A stretch of 64,000 bases of DNA from Solen grandis (GCA_021229015.1 CM037788.1:46911520-46975519), one strand, 5' to 3'; numbered from the stretch's first letter, positions 34,805-47,160 are shown. Notes: generated by a model not told the origin, from the letters alone. Numbers and translations: made by a program.

Positions 34805-34904
34805 TATCATGCATGTGGCACATACATGTGGCAACATACCACAATGTTATAATATCCTGACACCGGGCCAACTAGTTCTGGGACTACGCTTTTTTATGCT
34901 GATG

Positions 34905-35105
34905 TGTCCCTCCTTTCCTTTTCTCTCTATCTTTCCATCTGTCACTATGTCTATCTTACCTTTGCCCTTCCATTTCCATTTCAGATTGACATGAAATATG
35001 ATGTTCAAAATATTCATTTTTTCTTGTCTTTTCTTTCTTGTTTTCCCCCCTTTTCTTTCGATCTCATTTATCTTCCTCTACCTTTTACTTTTCCCTCTTT
35101 TTTAG
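34905..35105 (+). repeat. Polypyrimidine-rich tract
   Basis: C/T-rich on the plus strand. One stretch ends TTCCATTTCAG, which looks like a splice acceptor, but no supporting exon was found. Confidence 0.6.
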
Positions 35106-35811
35106 AAAACGACCAATACGGATTTTTATTTTTACAAAAATGTAAATTGTACAACTAGATGACTAATTAAATCAAACTGAAGACACATCTTGTACAGATG
35201 CAGATGTTGAGTATATTTAATTTAGCTGAATTCAACATCAATGTCATTTTAACATTTCCTCATATGTTATCTTAATTTAAATATCATGTTTATGAATCTT
35301 ATTCTCGGTTTTCTTACCAAATAACCTTGAATGTCTAAATTTTAACATAAACATTATTTCTCAATAAAGATGATCACTGAAAAGTGCACAATGTACTTCA
35401 TTATATATTCATTTTATAAATAAGTGCAAAATATGTCACGCATCAAACTCGCATAGGACACGTTGACATGGTCCGTGCATAAATGAGGTTTAATATTTGT
35501 AAGGACCAAATTTCGACACACTGTGATATGTTTATAAATATGAAAATATTAAACAAAAAATCTATTATATGTATAACAATATAAGATCAAGGCCAGCAAA
35601 ATTATCTAGTATTTTTAAGAGTCATTACAGAATCTCTTAACATTGTATATAAGCTTTTAAACCAATATTCAATAATCTCAGAGAAACGCCCTAGACCAGA
35701 TCTTACATGGGAAAGAGACATCGTCTCCAAAACCCACCCTACCGCCCCAGTCAACAACTTCCGACATCTCTATGACGTTTATCCTTTTCTATTTTTCCCT
35801 AGATTTAACGG

Positions 35812-36000
35812 CCCACCAACAGTATTCAGTCATTTGTGAATATATATATTACGCTGTAGACAAGTGAGTACCACATAAGTGACCACGCCCAGTCACATTA
35901 TCCTGACCATGCGCCAACCAGTCCTGGCACTGCCACTATGCCTAGCCTCAAGCAAGAGATACATGTACCATCTATAATTTACCAGCTTTATTATGCATAA
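35812..36000 (-). mobile_element. SINE-B copy, decayed, older than the duplication
   Basis: Begins AACGGCCCACCAACAGTATT and continues CAGTCATTTG, TTACGCTGTAGACA, AGTCACATTATCCTGAC, GCCAACCAGTCCTGGCAC and CCTCAAGCAAGAG. It lies at the same position as 39313-39520 in the second duplicate. Confidence 0.7.
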
Positions 36001-36473
36001 GCTTTATTATGCATACCCGTTCACTTCTGCTCGGAGTGAGACGGATTAAGCTTCACGCTTGACAGGGGGACCACAAATCAGTACGCAAAGACTGTAACCA
36101 TGGTTCGCGGATGTGACTCAATGTGAATTCAAGGTGACACGAGGCCTCATACGGAAAAAAACATATTAAAATATCAGAGTTTATTCATTAAATTAGGCAA
36201 AAAATATTTAAAAAGAAAAATCAGCGTAAGTAAGAAAACAAATGCGTGTTGTAACAAACAAAAAAATGAAATAAAAAGCGTTCGATATTATAAGGAAGGA
36301 CAAAACAACAAAAAAACACTGAGTTTGTTAATACAGTACTAAAAAATATTTCATTAGGTTAAAAAGAGGTTAATAGGCAGATGAATGTTTTAGGTGTTTT
36401 TCGTATCAGAAAAAAAACAACAAATACTGCAGTTATTAAGAAACTTGAAAAATATAAAACAAACAAACCAAAG

Positions 36474-37007
36474 TTAAAGCAGTTCGTTCATAAATGATCG
36501 GTAGAAATAAAAAATAATGTTCTACTCTCTACTGTCTCTCACGGTAATGTTGGTGGAATCATTTTTTCCTGACAAATAAACTCGGCAAGTGTAGGTCACA
36601 TTTCATGGGAAACGCTATTATTGCAAATGCAACTTCGGCGATGACTGGAAATACTTTTTCTACTCTCCCTCATTAATGTTGGTAATGTCTTTGTTTTGTC
36701 AAGTGCATGCCACATTACACAGGAAAACATTATTTTCGTAAACGACACTTCATGGAAATCGAATAAATATAGAATACTCGTACGGTATCCCCGAAGCAGT
36801 TGCTTGCGGTACTACATGCCACGTTTCGCAATTCTAAAAATAGTTTCAATACCGTTTGTGACGGTATTGCCTGTGATGGGGAAACTTCCCATTTTTTTAC
36901 AATCACGGATAGTTGCTTTGGTTGACCGTGCGTCTGTAGATGGATAATGATAGAATCAATACTTACATATAGTTAAAAATCAAATTCTTATCAACGAGCT
37001 GCTTTAA
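36474..37007. mobile_element. Candidate non-autonomous TIR element, ~534 bp
   Basis: Left end TTAAAGCAGTTCGTT (36474) and right end AACGAGCTGCTTTAA (to 37007) are inverted copies with one mismatch. The interior has a diverged ~135-bp direct duplication (36521 and 36658). Related pieces occur at 12500-12800 and 40366. No clear target-site duplication and no transposase. Confidence 0.5.
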
Positions 37008-37231
37008 AAAAGGACAACTTTAGAAATTTAAACTGTTTGAATAAGAATGCGAGATATTAATGCCATATCAAATATCACATATTGTTACCTTCTCCATTAC
37101 AGTTTCAAATGGTCTGTGGTTTAAAAATATTGCTAAAACGCATTTGTCGATAAATTTAGGAGCTGTAAATAAACTAGGCAGTAAAAAGAAAGAAAAATAA
37201 AAAAGGTTTAACAAAAGAAAAAAAAAAGGTA
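37008..37231. other. No gene or recognisable repeat
   Basis: Nothing recognised. Confidence 0.4.
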
Positions 37232-37305
37232 CGTGACAGGGATTCAAACATAGTGCGTCTGGCTTACCAGACCGACTCTTAACCGATTGCGCCAGGAAAT
37301 CATTT
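37232..37305 (-). repeat. tRNA-like (Pol III promoter-bearing) relic
   Basis: On the minus strand TGGCGCAATCGGTTAAGAG gives an A box and GTTTGAATCCC a B box, at roughly tRNA spacing. There is no complete acceptor stem, so it is more likely a SINE head than a tRNA gene. Confidence 0.5.
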
Positions 37306-37714
37306 GGCTAATCTCGGATTATGTGGCGATTTAAGAAGTGCAACTAAGGGATGAGTCCACATTTTTAAAATTAGCATACGCCTGCTTTTTATTTGATAAA
37401 CTTTGACCAAAATCATTCATCGATCGACTCTCAACTGTTTTCTTTTTCAACTGGGTGTTTAAGGTTTAAATAGGAATATTAAATTGTTATCTGCATATTT
37501 ACAATCATGTAGTATGCTATGCACCCTAAAACTCCCATTTTAAGATGGAGTATGCTAAAATAATTTATGCCAACCAGGTGAAACAGATGCTTTTCTTAAG
37601 TTTACGGTTGTTAACTGCTGTTGACCATGAATTCATTGGTTCAAGAATTATGTCAAAATTTATTTTATACAGCTAAACCCCGATAACTGTAATTGATTGT
37701 TTGTGTGATTAAGT

Positions 37715-37775
37715 GCTAACACACCACAATATCATGCCGTAGACATGTGGCATGATACCACATCAAGTCACATAC
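37715..37775 (-). mobile_element. SINE-B fragment
   Basis: CACAATATCATGCCGTAGAC followed by ATGTGGCATGATACCACATC matches the middle of SINE-B. Confidence 0.65.
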
Positions 37776-37829
37776 CTTTTCCATTTTTAACAATGATATC
37801 TCGATCTTTTCCGTACATAGCTGGGTGTA

Positions 37830-38560
37830 ATAAAATTTACTTTTAGGAGGAAGGCTTGCCCAAGTTCTAATCAGCCGGTCTATCCAAAGCATATGTTGTG
37901 TAACCACCAACTGTTTCTGTTCAAGTCTTGGCCCCAGTATGATAACACAAGTACCGTTGAATGGATTCACCGCTAAAATTTGAATTTAGCTTTCAAGAAT
38001 TTTTGGCACAAGCTTGCAAGTGTTGTTTAATACTGTGTATCATATATAAACAGATTTTACACAGATTATTTTTCCAAAGAGTGCTGATTGCTCTGAAGGC
38101 CAGTAAAACAATTGGGCTAATAATAATAAGTGGTTTCCAGTTATGTATTTTGTTAAAAACCAAAGCAAAGTATCAGAACAAACCATAGAGCTCAAAGTTG
38201 CATTGGGCGAATCGCCCCACAGTACTTCGAGCCCCCATGTTTTTGTAGCTTGTTTAGTAAATGTAACAGTCACTATCATGAGCGGTTGCAAACCTGTTTT
38301 ATCGCAGTGCATATGATGTAAGTAGGGTACCAAACCGCAATTGTTAGCTATTAATAGGTAGCTGTCACCTTCACTGAACGCACGACAGTTGGTTGTTTGT
38401 TCATTCCCACATATCAGATTATAACTTTGGGAAACCCACATATGACGTTTACACAAAAGTATAATCTCGGCTATCTGCCAAATGCAACGTGTCCAAAATG
38501 TTACGGGAAGGATAATAAGGGAGTCAAAAAGTGAAGTAATACAATGGCTTGCGGCCAATG
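37830..38560. repeat. Dispersed repeat R1, copy 2
   Basis: Partner of 11290-11690; the two halves (37830-37995 and 38390-38560) are separated here by about 390 bp of extra sequence. A 172-codon minus-strand frame crosses the region but lacks any recognisable domain and spans the repeat junction. Confidence 0.65.
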
Positions 38561-39312
38561 GTACAGATATGGTAGAAAATCAAAAAAGCCTTACCTGTAG
38601 TGCAGTAACCGCGTATATCTAGAAAAGTATTGATTTTTTGCTGTATACATGTGACAACATACCACACAGTCATACCACACAGTTTTTTGTGTTTTTTTAC
38701 AAAACTGTAAATTGTACAACTAGATTACTAAATTAATCAAACCGAGGACACATCCTGTGTATATTATGCAGGTATGGGGTATATCAGCTGAATTCAACAT
38801 CGATGTCTAAAAATAACCAAAACTGAGGGAAAGGCTACCGAATTACACATAAACATTATTCTACGAAAAGTTGATCACTGAAACGTGCAAAATATTCGTA
38901 ATCATATTTTAATTTGCGAAACGTATCACACATAAAATACGGATAGGACACGTTGACATGATATACCTGAGACTTATACATGGCATACCTGAGGTTTAAA
39001 ATTTTTAAGGGACTACCTTTCGACACCAATGTGATATATTCGTAAATATTATAATATTAAACAAACGGAAATGCTTTTATGTGTGGTAATGCTATAAGGC
39101 CAGCAAAGTATTATCTAGTATTTTTAAAAGTCATTATTGAATCTCCCAAACCTTTCATTTTTAAACAAATATTCAGAATTATAAAAATCCCAGAGGAACG
39201 CCCTAGATCCATTCTTATATTGGTAAAAGACGTCGTCTCCAAAACCCACCCCTATCGCCCAATTCAACAACTTCCGACATCTCTATGACGTTTATCTTTT
39301 TTTTTTTTGTTA

Positions 39313-39520
39313 CCCTAGGTTTAACGGCCCACCGACAGTATTTCAGTCATTTGTGGACATTATCTACATATATATTACGCTGTAGACAAGTGAGTACCAC
39401 ACAAGTGACCATACCCAGTCACATTATCCTGACACTTGGCCAACCAGTCCTGACACTACCACTATGTTGAGCCTCATGCAAGAGAGATATCTATACATGT
39501 ACCTTGTATAATATACCAGC
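39313..39520 (-). mobile_element. SINE-B copy, decayed, shared by both duplicates
   Basis: Begins TTAACGGCCCACCGACAGTA and runs through TTACGCTGTAGACA and CATTATCCTGACACTTGGCC to GCCTCATGCAAGAG. It corresponds to 35812-36000, so it predates the duplication. Confidence 0.75.
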
Positions 39521-39557
39521 TTTCTGATGCATACCCATTCACTTCTACCCGGAGTGA

Positions 39558-39865
39558 CCGTCTCTGGTGGCCGAGTGATTAGAGCGTCCGCCTCAGGCGT
39601 GTGAGGTCGTGGGTTCGATCCCCGGCCGCGAAATACCAACGTCGTAAAAAATGGTACTGTTATATCTTCCTTGCTTGGCGCTCAGCATATAAGGGTAGTT
39701 GCAGGACTGGTTGTCTCGGCGTCCGGATAATGTGACTTGGTGTGGTATCATGCCACATGTCTACGGCGTAATACTGCAGTGTGGCAGCACTATATCTGTC
39801 TCAAGTAGACATCGTCTCCAAATGACTGAAACACTGTCGGTGGGACGTTAAACCCAACAAACAAA
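39558..39865 (+). mobile_element. SINE-B, full-length copy with perfect 13-bp target-site duplication
   Basis: Flanked by CTACCCGGAGTGA at 39545-39557 and 39866-39878. The head reads CTCTGGTGGCCGAGTGATTA (A box) and GGTTCGATCCCC (B box). The body includes CCTTGCTTGGCGCTCAGCAT, CATGCCACATGTCTACGGCG, and the tail GACGTTAAACCCAACAAACA. The other duplicate (about 36024-36040) has the unoccupied site. It is the best reference for the family in this window. Confidence 0.95.
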
Positions 39866-40439
39866 CTACCCGGAGTGAGACGGATGTACACTATATATAA
39901 TGTTCATTGAAGACAAAACTAAAGCTTCACGCTTGACAGGGGGACCACAAATCAGGACATAAAGAATGTTACCATGGTTCGTGGATGTGACTCAATGTGA
40001 AATCAAGGTACCATGTGGCCTCATACGGATATAAACATATCAAAATGACAGTGTTTATCAATTACAACTATTATCAATATCGTGTTACTGTAAAGGTAAA
40101 ATAAACATTTTATTTTTAATTGGCGTAAGTAAGAAGAAAATGCAATAACAAAAATAAACGTTCGATATTAAAAGGCAAGACAAAATCAACATAACACTGA
40201 GTGAGCCAGCTTCTGTTTGTAAATACAGTTCATTCATACAAAAAAAATCACTTCCTTATAAGGTTAATAGGCAGATGAATGGTTTAGGGGCTTTTTTGTA
40301 TAAGAGAACAACAAATCCTGCAGTTATTAAGACCTTTGGATAATATAGAACAAAGATACCAAAGTTAAAGCAGCTCATTCACAGATGATCGGTAGAAATA
40401 AAAAAAAAAATCTTTACTCTCTCTGCATATTTTGATGAT

Positions 40440-41060
40440 CGCCCCATTAATTACAAAGTTGTCGGTCGAAAAGAATTAACATAAACACCTTTTCGCCGTT
40501 TTGTTGAGGTTTGGCCTTCTATACCTCAAAAGTCGTGAAAGATACAAAACATAAAGCAAACGTAATATAAGAAATTGTAAAACACTTCTAACGGTACCTA
40601 GATTTTTGAAAAAGGACATTTAAGAAAGTTACATGGAAAATAAGAATTTCTGAATAATCGTTTTTACCAAGTCCTTTTGTATTTGGTCCTACATATTGTA
40701 CGAACTGTTTATAGTAACTAGGTTTCTATAGGCTCAAGATAATCATTGGAATTGGAAATTACAGTATCTGAAGTATATGCCATAAACATTTCATGGGCGT
40801 GGGACCTTTGCAACATATAGAGATTAAGGCGTACATATAAAACTCTCTTTTTGACCTTATGACGTCATATGACGTTCATTCTCACAGACTGAAAAGAACT
40901 ATTGAAGACTAATATTCAATCCAAATATCAGCTTTCTAACTCATCTGGAAGCGATGTTATATGTATTTGAAATTGACGTCAATGGTTCAAATCTTGGATT
41001 CGCAATAGAGCCGTTGCCTTTTCGAAATTGCGGACCTATTTGTGTGGCGTATATATATTG
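40440..41060 (-). repeat. Family G (TGACGTCA) unit, inverted relative to 29160-33780
   Basis: Minus-strand text matches family G: TGACGTCA at 40860 and 40974, TTCAAATACATATAACATCG, GAGTTAGAAAGCTGATATTTG, and GAGG-TT-GCCTTCTATA / TATCTCAAAA-type sentences near 40510. Confidence 0.65.
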
Positions 41061-42095
41061 GTTTGATATGACCGCACAACTTATTTAGGTTTTGTGCGAT
41101 CTTGCAAGACAGCATTATATCGCTCATCATATTATCCTTGAAAAGAATTAAATTGTCCACAATTTAATGTTTAGTGTGTGTTGTTAATGTTTGTGTTAAA
41201 GTTGAATGAAATTTGGATAAATGCAGGTGAGCTGATATATAATACTTTTTGAATGGTATTGTCAACTGCTGTTTGATAAGTTTCTCGTTTTGTTTTTTTT
41301 GACATTAACTTTGTCATCTATGATTGCTTCTGGTGAAGCGTGGTCATCTGCTAAACCTTGCATCTGTCTCATGGATATTCATTTAATTGAGTATCAGTTT
41401 GCGCCGTCTATGAAAAAACAAGGTCTATCAGCGTGTAACAAAAGAAAGCGTTCATAGTCACAATATGAGAGAACATGAATTAAATACTGTTGCATAAATG
41501 TCATTTATTTAAATTCTGTGGAGTATACTTGTTATATCTGACCTTGGATTTAACCTATATATCTGATCAAAATCAAACATAACCTATAAATTAAGCCAGA
41601 AATCACACAACGCATTTACCGAATTGCGGGGCGAAAGATATATATTCGCAGAAAATATATATATGCGCAACATTTTCAAATAAATATTTGTTGGTAATAT
41701 TTATCACAAATGTAAATCACTGAGTGCAATATTGAGCTTGCATCATTGTTCATTTCTGCAATATTGAAGAAAAAGAAATCGTGTACATTGTATTGTCTTA
41801 TGTTTTTGCATAAATTTAGGATTAAAACTAGATACAAAATGTATTTGCATATTTTTGGTCACAATTCGCAATATATTCATTACTGTGTTGACATTGCAAG
41901 AATATAACATCATTTAAATGTAATTCTATATTAGAAAGATATAGTTTTTTTGTTTTATTATTTGAGCATTATTTCTTAACAAAGCGTTTAAAATGTAATA
42001 CTTTATAAAACCTATTTATGTGGCGTATATATAGTATATATATATATAACCACATTTATTGGTTTAATATTTGCGCCACTTAATTAGGTTTTTGT
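41036..42095. repeat. Pair of short direct repeats ~970 bp apart
   Basis: CCTATTTGTGTGGCGTATATATA and TTGGTTT-ATAT-GCGC-ACTTA-TTAGGTTTT occur at about 41036-41095 and, with an inserted TA run, at about 42009-42092. The sequence between them contains nothing recognised. Confidence 0.55.
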
Positions 42096-42118
42096 ACCAA
42101 CACCCCATATTGTCAAGA

Positions 42119-42167
<49 letters not shown>

Positions 42168-42169
42168 TA
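42119..42169. repeat. (TA)n microsatellite
   Basis: Long TA run with one break. Confidence 0.9.
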
Positions 42170-42610
42170 AAATTCATGTACTACTTTACAGCGACACTCT
42201 TAAGAGATAACTGTCACGCATGTATGAATATTGCATGCGTGTGAATTATGTCTGCAGTAAATGTCATTTCATTTTTGAGATAATACAGTTTGTGGTTTTG
42301 CAGTTTACTGAACTGGAAGACTAATTTTCAGTATTTTCAATAATTTAAAATGTAGATAACTGTTGAGATGTTCAAACAAAAACACGTTTTTCCAACTCAT
42401 TCGTTATTGAAAAAACATATAATTTAACGTTACATATAAACATAATATTGTTTATAATAATTCGAAAACACTTTGATACCATAGCACAGATTCTTACTAA
42501 TTTTTCGACCACTATTTCGCCTGCCCGGGCTATCTTTATTTTTAATCTTTGAAAAAAAAGTGTAGGCATGTGCCTACTGTGCCTGTAGGAAGCTACGCCA
42601 GTGTTTTAAT

Positions 42611-42715
42611 GCAAATTTTCAATAAAAATGCAGTTTTAGTTAAAAAAAAGCAAACATAACTACTTTTTGCATTTAAGAATTTTCTAACATCAGTGGATTT
42701 CATCTGTAAAAATAA
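42611..42715 (+). repeat. Inverted partner of 47683-47778
   Basis: Shares GCAAATT-TCAATAAAA-TGCAGTTTTAGTTAAAAAA and ACATCAGTGGATTTCATCTG with the minus strand of 47683-47778, roughly 100 bp. Confidence 0.8.
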
Positions 42716-43140
42716 AGAAAATATCTCCTGATACAATACATTGCATTTTACAACATGACAGCTGTAATTAGTAAAAAGTATTGCATGTGAATGAACATAA
42801 AAAGAAAATATCTGTTATGTTCAAATGTTTAAGCGAAATGATGGGTTTACTTTATTATTATTTTATTTTGCAAGGTTTAAGTACAAGAAAAGGCGCTTCA
42901 AAGGGTGTTTTTATCAAAGTAATATTTTCAACATTTTTTTATCAAATGTTGTTGAATACAGTTTATCCTATCACCAGACTTACATTGTGGTATAAACTGC
43001 CTATCGAATAAACTTAGCTTTCAGTTGGAGTTCCACCGCATCACATTCCTGCACCTTAACGACACCTTAACGACGTCAACATTTTTTCAATCGGCGGCCA
43101 TTTTGTTTGTTTACAAAACAGTTTTTCCTCATTTGACTTC

Positions 43141-43320
43141 ATAATGGAGGATAAACAATACAAAATGACTACTTAAACCATGATTCTTTACACACTCTTT
43201 CCATTTTTAGCCACTGTCATTGCGTCATTATGAAAATGACACGGTTACAAAATTCGAATCGTCAGGATGTGTATTCAATGAGGGGCGTTATAAAAGTTTA
43301 CCAGAGAGGGAGAGAGAGAT
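43141..43320 (+). repeat. Inverted partner of 49176-49365
   Basis: The minus strand of this stretch (GGTAAACTTTTATAACGCCC, CCTCATTGAAT, GATTCGAATTTTGTAA, GTGGCTAAAAAT, AGAGTGTGT, AAGTAGTCATTTT) aligns to the plus strand at 49176-49365. Confidence 0.8.
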
Positions 43321-43619
43321 TTTGTATGCTACATTTTGGTTGTGATCTGCATTTCACTAACATGGGATAAAATTCCGAATTACTCCTTAAAAATGTCGGG
43401 GAAATGACTTTTTTTTATCTTTTCCACTCATAATTTACATTATTTTTGTACATCAAGATAATTGTTAAAATATGCTGGGAATGATGAAAATGCATGCACT
43501 TTCTCTCGATCTCCCTCTTTCATTTCACTTAACTGATCCACATATCTTTTTCCATTAATAAATATCAGTGCGTGAATAACACAGAAACATGCAAATATAC
43601 GTTAATTACAATGCTAAAA

Positions 43620-43621
<2 letters not shown>

Positions 43622-43655
<34 letters not shown>
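43622..43655. repeat. (GT)n microsatellite
   Basis: About 17 uninterrupted GT units. Confidence 0.95.
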
Positions 43656-43659
<4 letters not shown>

Positions 43660-44174
43660 GTTGAAGGTTTGAAAAGCAGTGAGATTCAGCAAGATAAAAT
43701 GCAAATGCATAAGAATTAAATATTCATATTTAAAGAGAAATCATTTGTGAAATTTAAGTTGGTGTTTAATGTAAATTTACACTGATTTTGAGTGCCATTT
43801 TCTGTACTGATCTATGTAATAATCTTTATTTACATTCACACACAACTCCATTCCTATGTTATTAGACATTAAAACTTATTCATCATCAGAAAAAAGTCCC
43901 TTTCCCCTCTTGATTAAAAGAGTAGGGACCTGTTTGTGGTTCAGTTGCCCATCAGTAAACCTATTTTTAATGATGCCCTTAATTATATCATTTTCATATA
44001 CAGTATAGCTTTAAACCTATACACCTTCCCAAGTACAGCCACAAAGTACTGGTCCAGCCAATGAACATGTAAGTTGTAAGAACTTGTTTCCAAGTAAAGT
44101 AGAACTAACAATATTGAAGTATAAACCTATGAATCTGTTTATCTAGTTTTCTGTATATTGTGTAGATTTCATAT

Positions 44175-44179
<5 letters not shown>

Positions 44180-44213
<34 letters not shown>
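44180..44213. repeat. A34 homopolymer
   Basis: 34 consecutive A bases; no LINE or SINE 3' end was recognised beside it. Confidence 0.95.
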
Positions 44214-44216
<3 letters not shown>

Positions 44217-44899
44217 TTTTTAAGATTAGATGAGTGACTGCCAGATAACTTTCAAGAGGATTTTTTTTTGATTTTTAATTAGGGAATTTAATTTTATTTA
44301 TTTGGGTTTTAATGTATTGTTTGAGTATTTAAAGGTTCCCCTTCTCTCTCTCCTTCTCCTTTCAACCAAAAATACACACACAACCCCGCTCACACATTGA
44401 ATGATGACACAATATATTTTGTGAATTTTGGGTATTTAAGATAATTTTTTAATTATCACAAATAATTTCAACATTCAGAAAAAGTCTGATTTAAAAATGA
44501 CAGCATACCCCTTGATCTGTTTTTATGCAATCTGAAAAGAAGAAAATAATGTTCAATAGTTATGATAAGTTATAACGTGCAAATATTTAATGGGGATATG
44601 AAACCCTTTAACTCAGTTTAATTGCAAATTCGAACACTACATGAGGTGAAATCCATTTCAATTTAGTATAATAATTTATTTATTCCTTTTTAAATATTAT
44701 TGTTCATTTACAATTTTTTTTTTTTTTTTTCCTCACCAACTTCACTGTAAGTAATATTGCTTTTTTCCCCTTTTTGTGTTGTGTGTTATGATCTGTCAAG
44801 ACAAAATACAATTTTTATTAAGTAAAATACATTAATACAGTAATTTAATTTGATTTGTGGTCTTTTCTCTTTCAAGATAAAAGAAAGTTAACACTGTAG

Positions 44900-45190
44900 A
44901 TAATAAAAAAAAATGTATCCCTCAGGATTTATCTGTTTTGGGGGAACAGAAACTCTACCCTTAGAAGGCGGTTTTTTTTGTATCTTTTTCTCCTTTTGGG
45001 GGGGGAATTTTAAAGAATTTTTGCTGCCTTACTGAAATTTAATTATATAAGTAAAAATGTACAAATAGGTCCTGTTGGGATCTTGTTTTGGTAAAACTGA
45101 AGTGAAAAAAATGGTATAACACTTTTACCTTGAATTTTGTTATTTATTGAGTTTTATTTTTGTTTGAAGGGGTTTATTTATTTTGTTTAA

Positions 45191-45223
<33 letters not shown>

Positions 45224-47160
45224 ATGGTGCCTTATAAAAGGTAATAAACGTGGAATCGAGAGCCCCTGGTGCTTTGCAGGATTTGCAGTTTACAAAAAAA
45301 ATTTTTTTTCCATATTTCCATAAGCTTTTGTTTAAAAACCTGTTTCTTCAGGTCAGCTCGTTTTGGTTTATTTTTTTCCTAAGTTTAGTAAATAAAAACA
45401 TATTGCATTTTTATAGATTGTGCAGAAAAATTTCCATGGAAAGTGGTGCTTTTTTTTTATTTTATCTTTCCTTCACATAAAAATCCCTGGTGTATATTAC
45501 ACCCCCAGTTTTGTTTCACAAATTTTGTTTTGGACCTGAACAAATAATGATTAAAAATGTTATTTTGCAAATTATTAATTTTTCACGGGGGAAAATTTTT
45601 CTAGATTAGGACAAGAACCTTGCATGTATTGTATGAATTGTCAAATTTGGTTATTTATGATGAAAAGTCATTGTTAAGATTTATGTCACAAAACGGCACC
45701 TGAAAAAGAAGGAAGAAAAAAAACTAACAAAAAAAAACTTTCCAGCCCAAAATGGGGGGGGAACAGGGCCTTTGTTACCCAGGAAAATTCAACAATTTGA
45801 CTTAATTTGGAACTCAGAAATTTTCTTTAAGGATCTTGAACATTTGTTTGATATATTCTTTAAAAAATTTCATTTTTTATAAGGTAATGTTCATGGGTAT
45901 AAAAAATTTTGTCAATTATTTTCTAGAATTTGTTTTACTGCTATAGTTTTATAGGGTGAGTAAAATATTTTATTTTAAATTTGATTTTATCATAAAAAAA
46001 AATCATTTTTTTAAAAAATTAATTTAATGTGGATGTAATAAGATCATTACTGTAATAATCATGAAATGAGACTGAAAACATGTAACGTTTCATACAAAAA
46101 TATTGACTACAGTACTGTTCTCGAATTTTTCTTAATCGTTAAAAACGCTTTTGAAACAACCCCCTTTCTCGGGGTCAATATTTAAAGTTAGAAATTTCTG
46201 TTGAAAACAAAAATTTGGGCACAAGAAGCAGAAGAAACGGATTGTAGATATGATTAAGCTAGTGCAAACAAAATTATTTCCCGTTTTTATCTAAAAAAGG
46301 GTTTTTAAATATCTCATAATCCCCAAATTGCAAATCTTTAAAAATTGTTGTTGGTGTGATAAAAGATGGCGATTTAAATTTTGGAAGGCGTTCCTAAAAA
46401 GTTTATTTTTCCTTGATGAAAAAGTTTATTTTTAAAAACGGGGTTTCTATAAATTAACCATTTTAAAAACCCCCTAGTTTTGACATTTCACAGGGCTTTC
46501 ATGTGCGATGAAAAAGGCGCGCGCCGAAACCATGGGCCGTTGAGACAGTCCAAAAGAAAACTAAAAATTTTACATAAAATCCCCAATTTTAATACATTTT
46601 AATTGTAACGAATTTGTTCATGAAAACGTACTTTAACTTTATTTTTCAAATCATTGTGATTTCGTTTTTTAATGTCCCGAATTGTTTAGCAAAAAATGAA
46701 ACGTGGGGTTTTGTCATAGCCTGAAAAACGTTTTTTTGTAACACCGGGTTCCGAGTTGTTTACCGTCAGGAGTAAATTTTACCGTAATTACCGAAAAGGG
46801 GCCCGAATTTAAGGGATTCTTTAGAAAAAAGTAAAACACATACAAGTTTGATTTTTCACATGTTGTCTTCAATTTTAAGCAATGAACAAACAATTGACGT
46901 ATTTTATTTTGGGGGTTTTCAAATGAAAAAATACATGAAATCATCTTCCCGGTTTTGACCTACAAAATACGGTGATAATTTAAATACGATTTTCTAAAAA
47001 TCTGTTACAGATTTTCCCTTTTACTGTAATGTTTAGTAGTTACGGAAATATCGTACTAATAAACAAAATAAAGGAAATTTGTATTACAGTTTTTTGCTTT
47101 TTGAGAAGAAAAAGTGTTATTTCACTAAAAAAAAAAAAAAAAAAAACTTAAAAAGATTTT
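44900..47160. other. Homopolymer-rich, gene-free stretch of doubtful quality
   Basis: Runs of G, C, A and T of 5-10 bases are unusually dense (for example GGGGGGGGAA, ACCCCC, AAAACCCCCT), in addition to G26 and a run of about 20 A near 47131. No repeat family or coding frame was recognised. Unpolished long-read sequence is one explanation. Confidence 0.5.
45197..45222. repeat. G26 homopolymer
   Basis: 26 consecutive G bases in AT-rich sequence. Confidence 0.95.

Larger units (their letters stand above)
34822..36510 (+). repeat. Diverged direct duplication, copy 1 (pair with 38645-40405)
   Basis: Ordered matches to copy 2: TACATGTGGCAACATACCACA, TGTAAATTGTACAACTAGAT, AACTGAAGACACATC, TAGGACACGTTGACATG, GGCCAGCAAA-TTATCTAGTATT, AACGCCCTAGA-CCA, ACATCGTCTCCAAAACCCAC, CAACTTCCGACATCTCTATG, CTTCACGCTTGACAGGGGGA, GCGTTCGATATTA and GCAG-TC-TTCA-A-ATGATCGG. 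It contains a pyrimidine-rich insert (about 34900-35110) that copy 2 lacks. Confidence 0.85.
38645..40405 (+). repeat. Diverged direct duplication, copy 2
   Basis: Partner of 34822-36510, about 3.8 kb downstream. It carries an extra SINE-B insertion at 39558-39865 absent from copy 1. Confidence 0.85.

Noticed and set aside
34905..34990. Pyrimidine tract ending in CAG, considered as a splice acceptor of a host exon
   Set aside because: No open exon with a recognisable product follows, and the tract is an insert within a duplicated repeat.
38040..38558. 172-codon minus-strand frame
   Set aside because: Spans the junction of dispersed repeat R1 with unrelated sequence and its partner at 11.5 kb lacks the frame.
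39558..39630. tRNA-like sequence with good A and B boxes, considered as a tRNA gene
   Set aside because: It is the head of a SINE bounded by a target-site duplication and continues into the SINE body.
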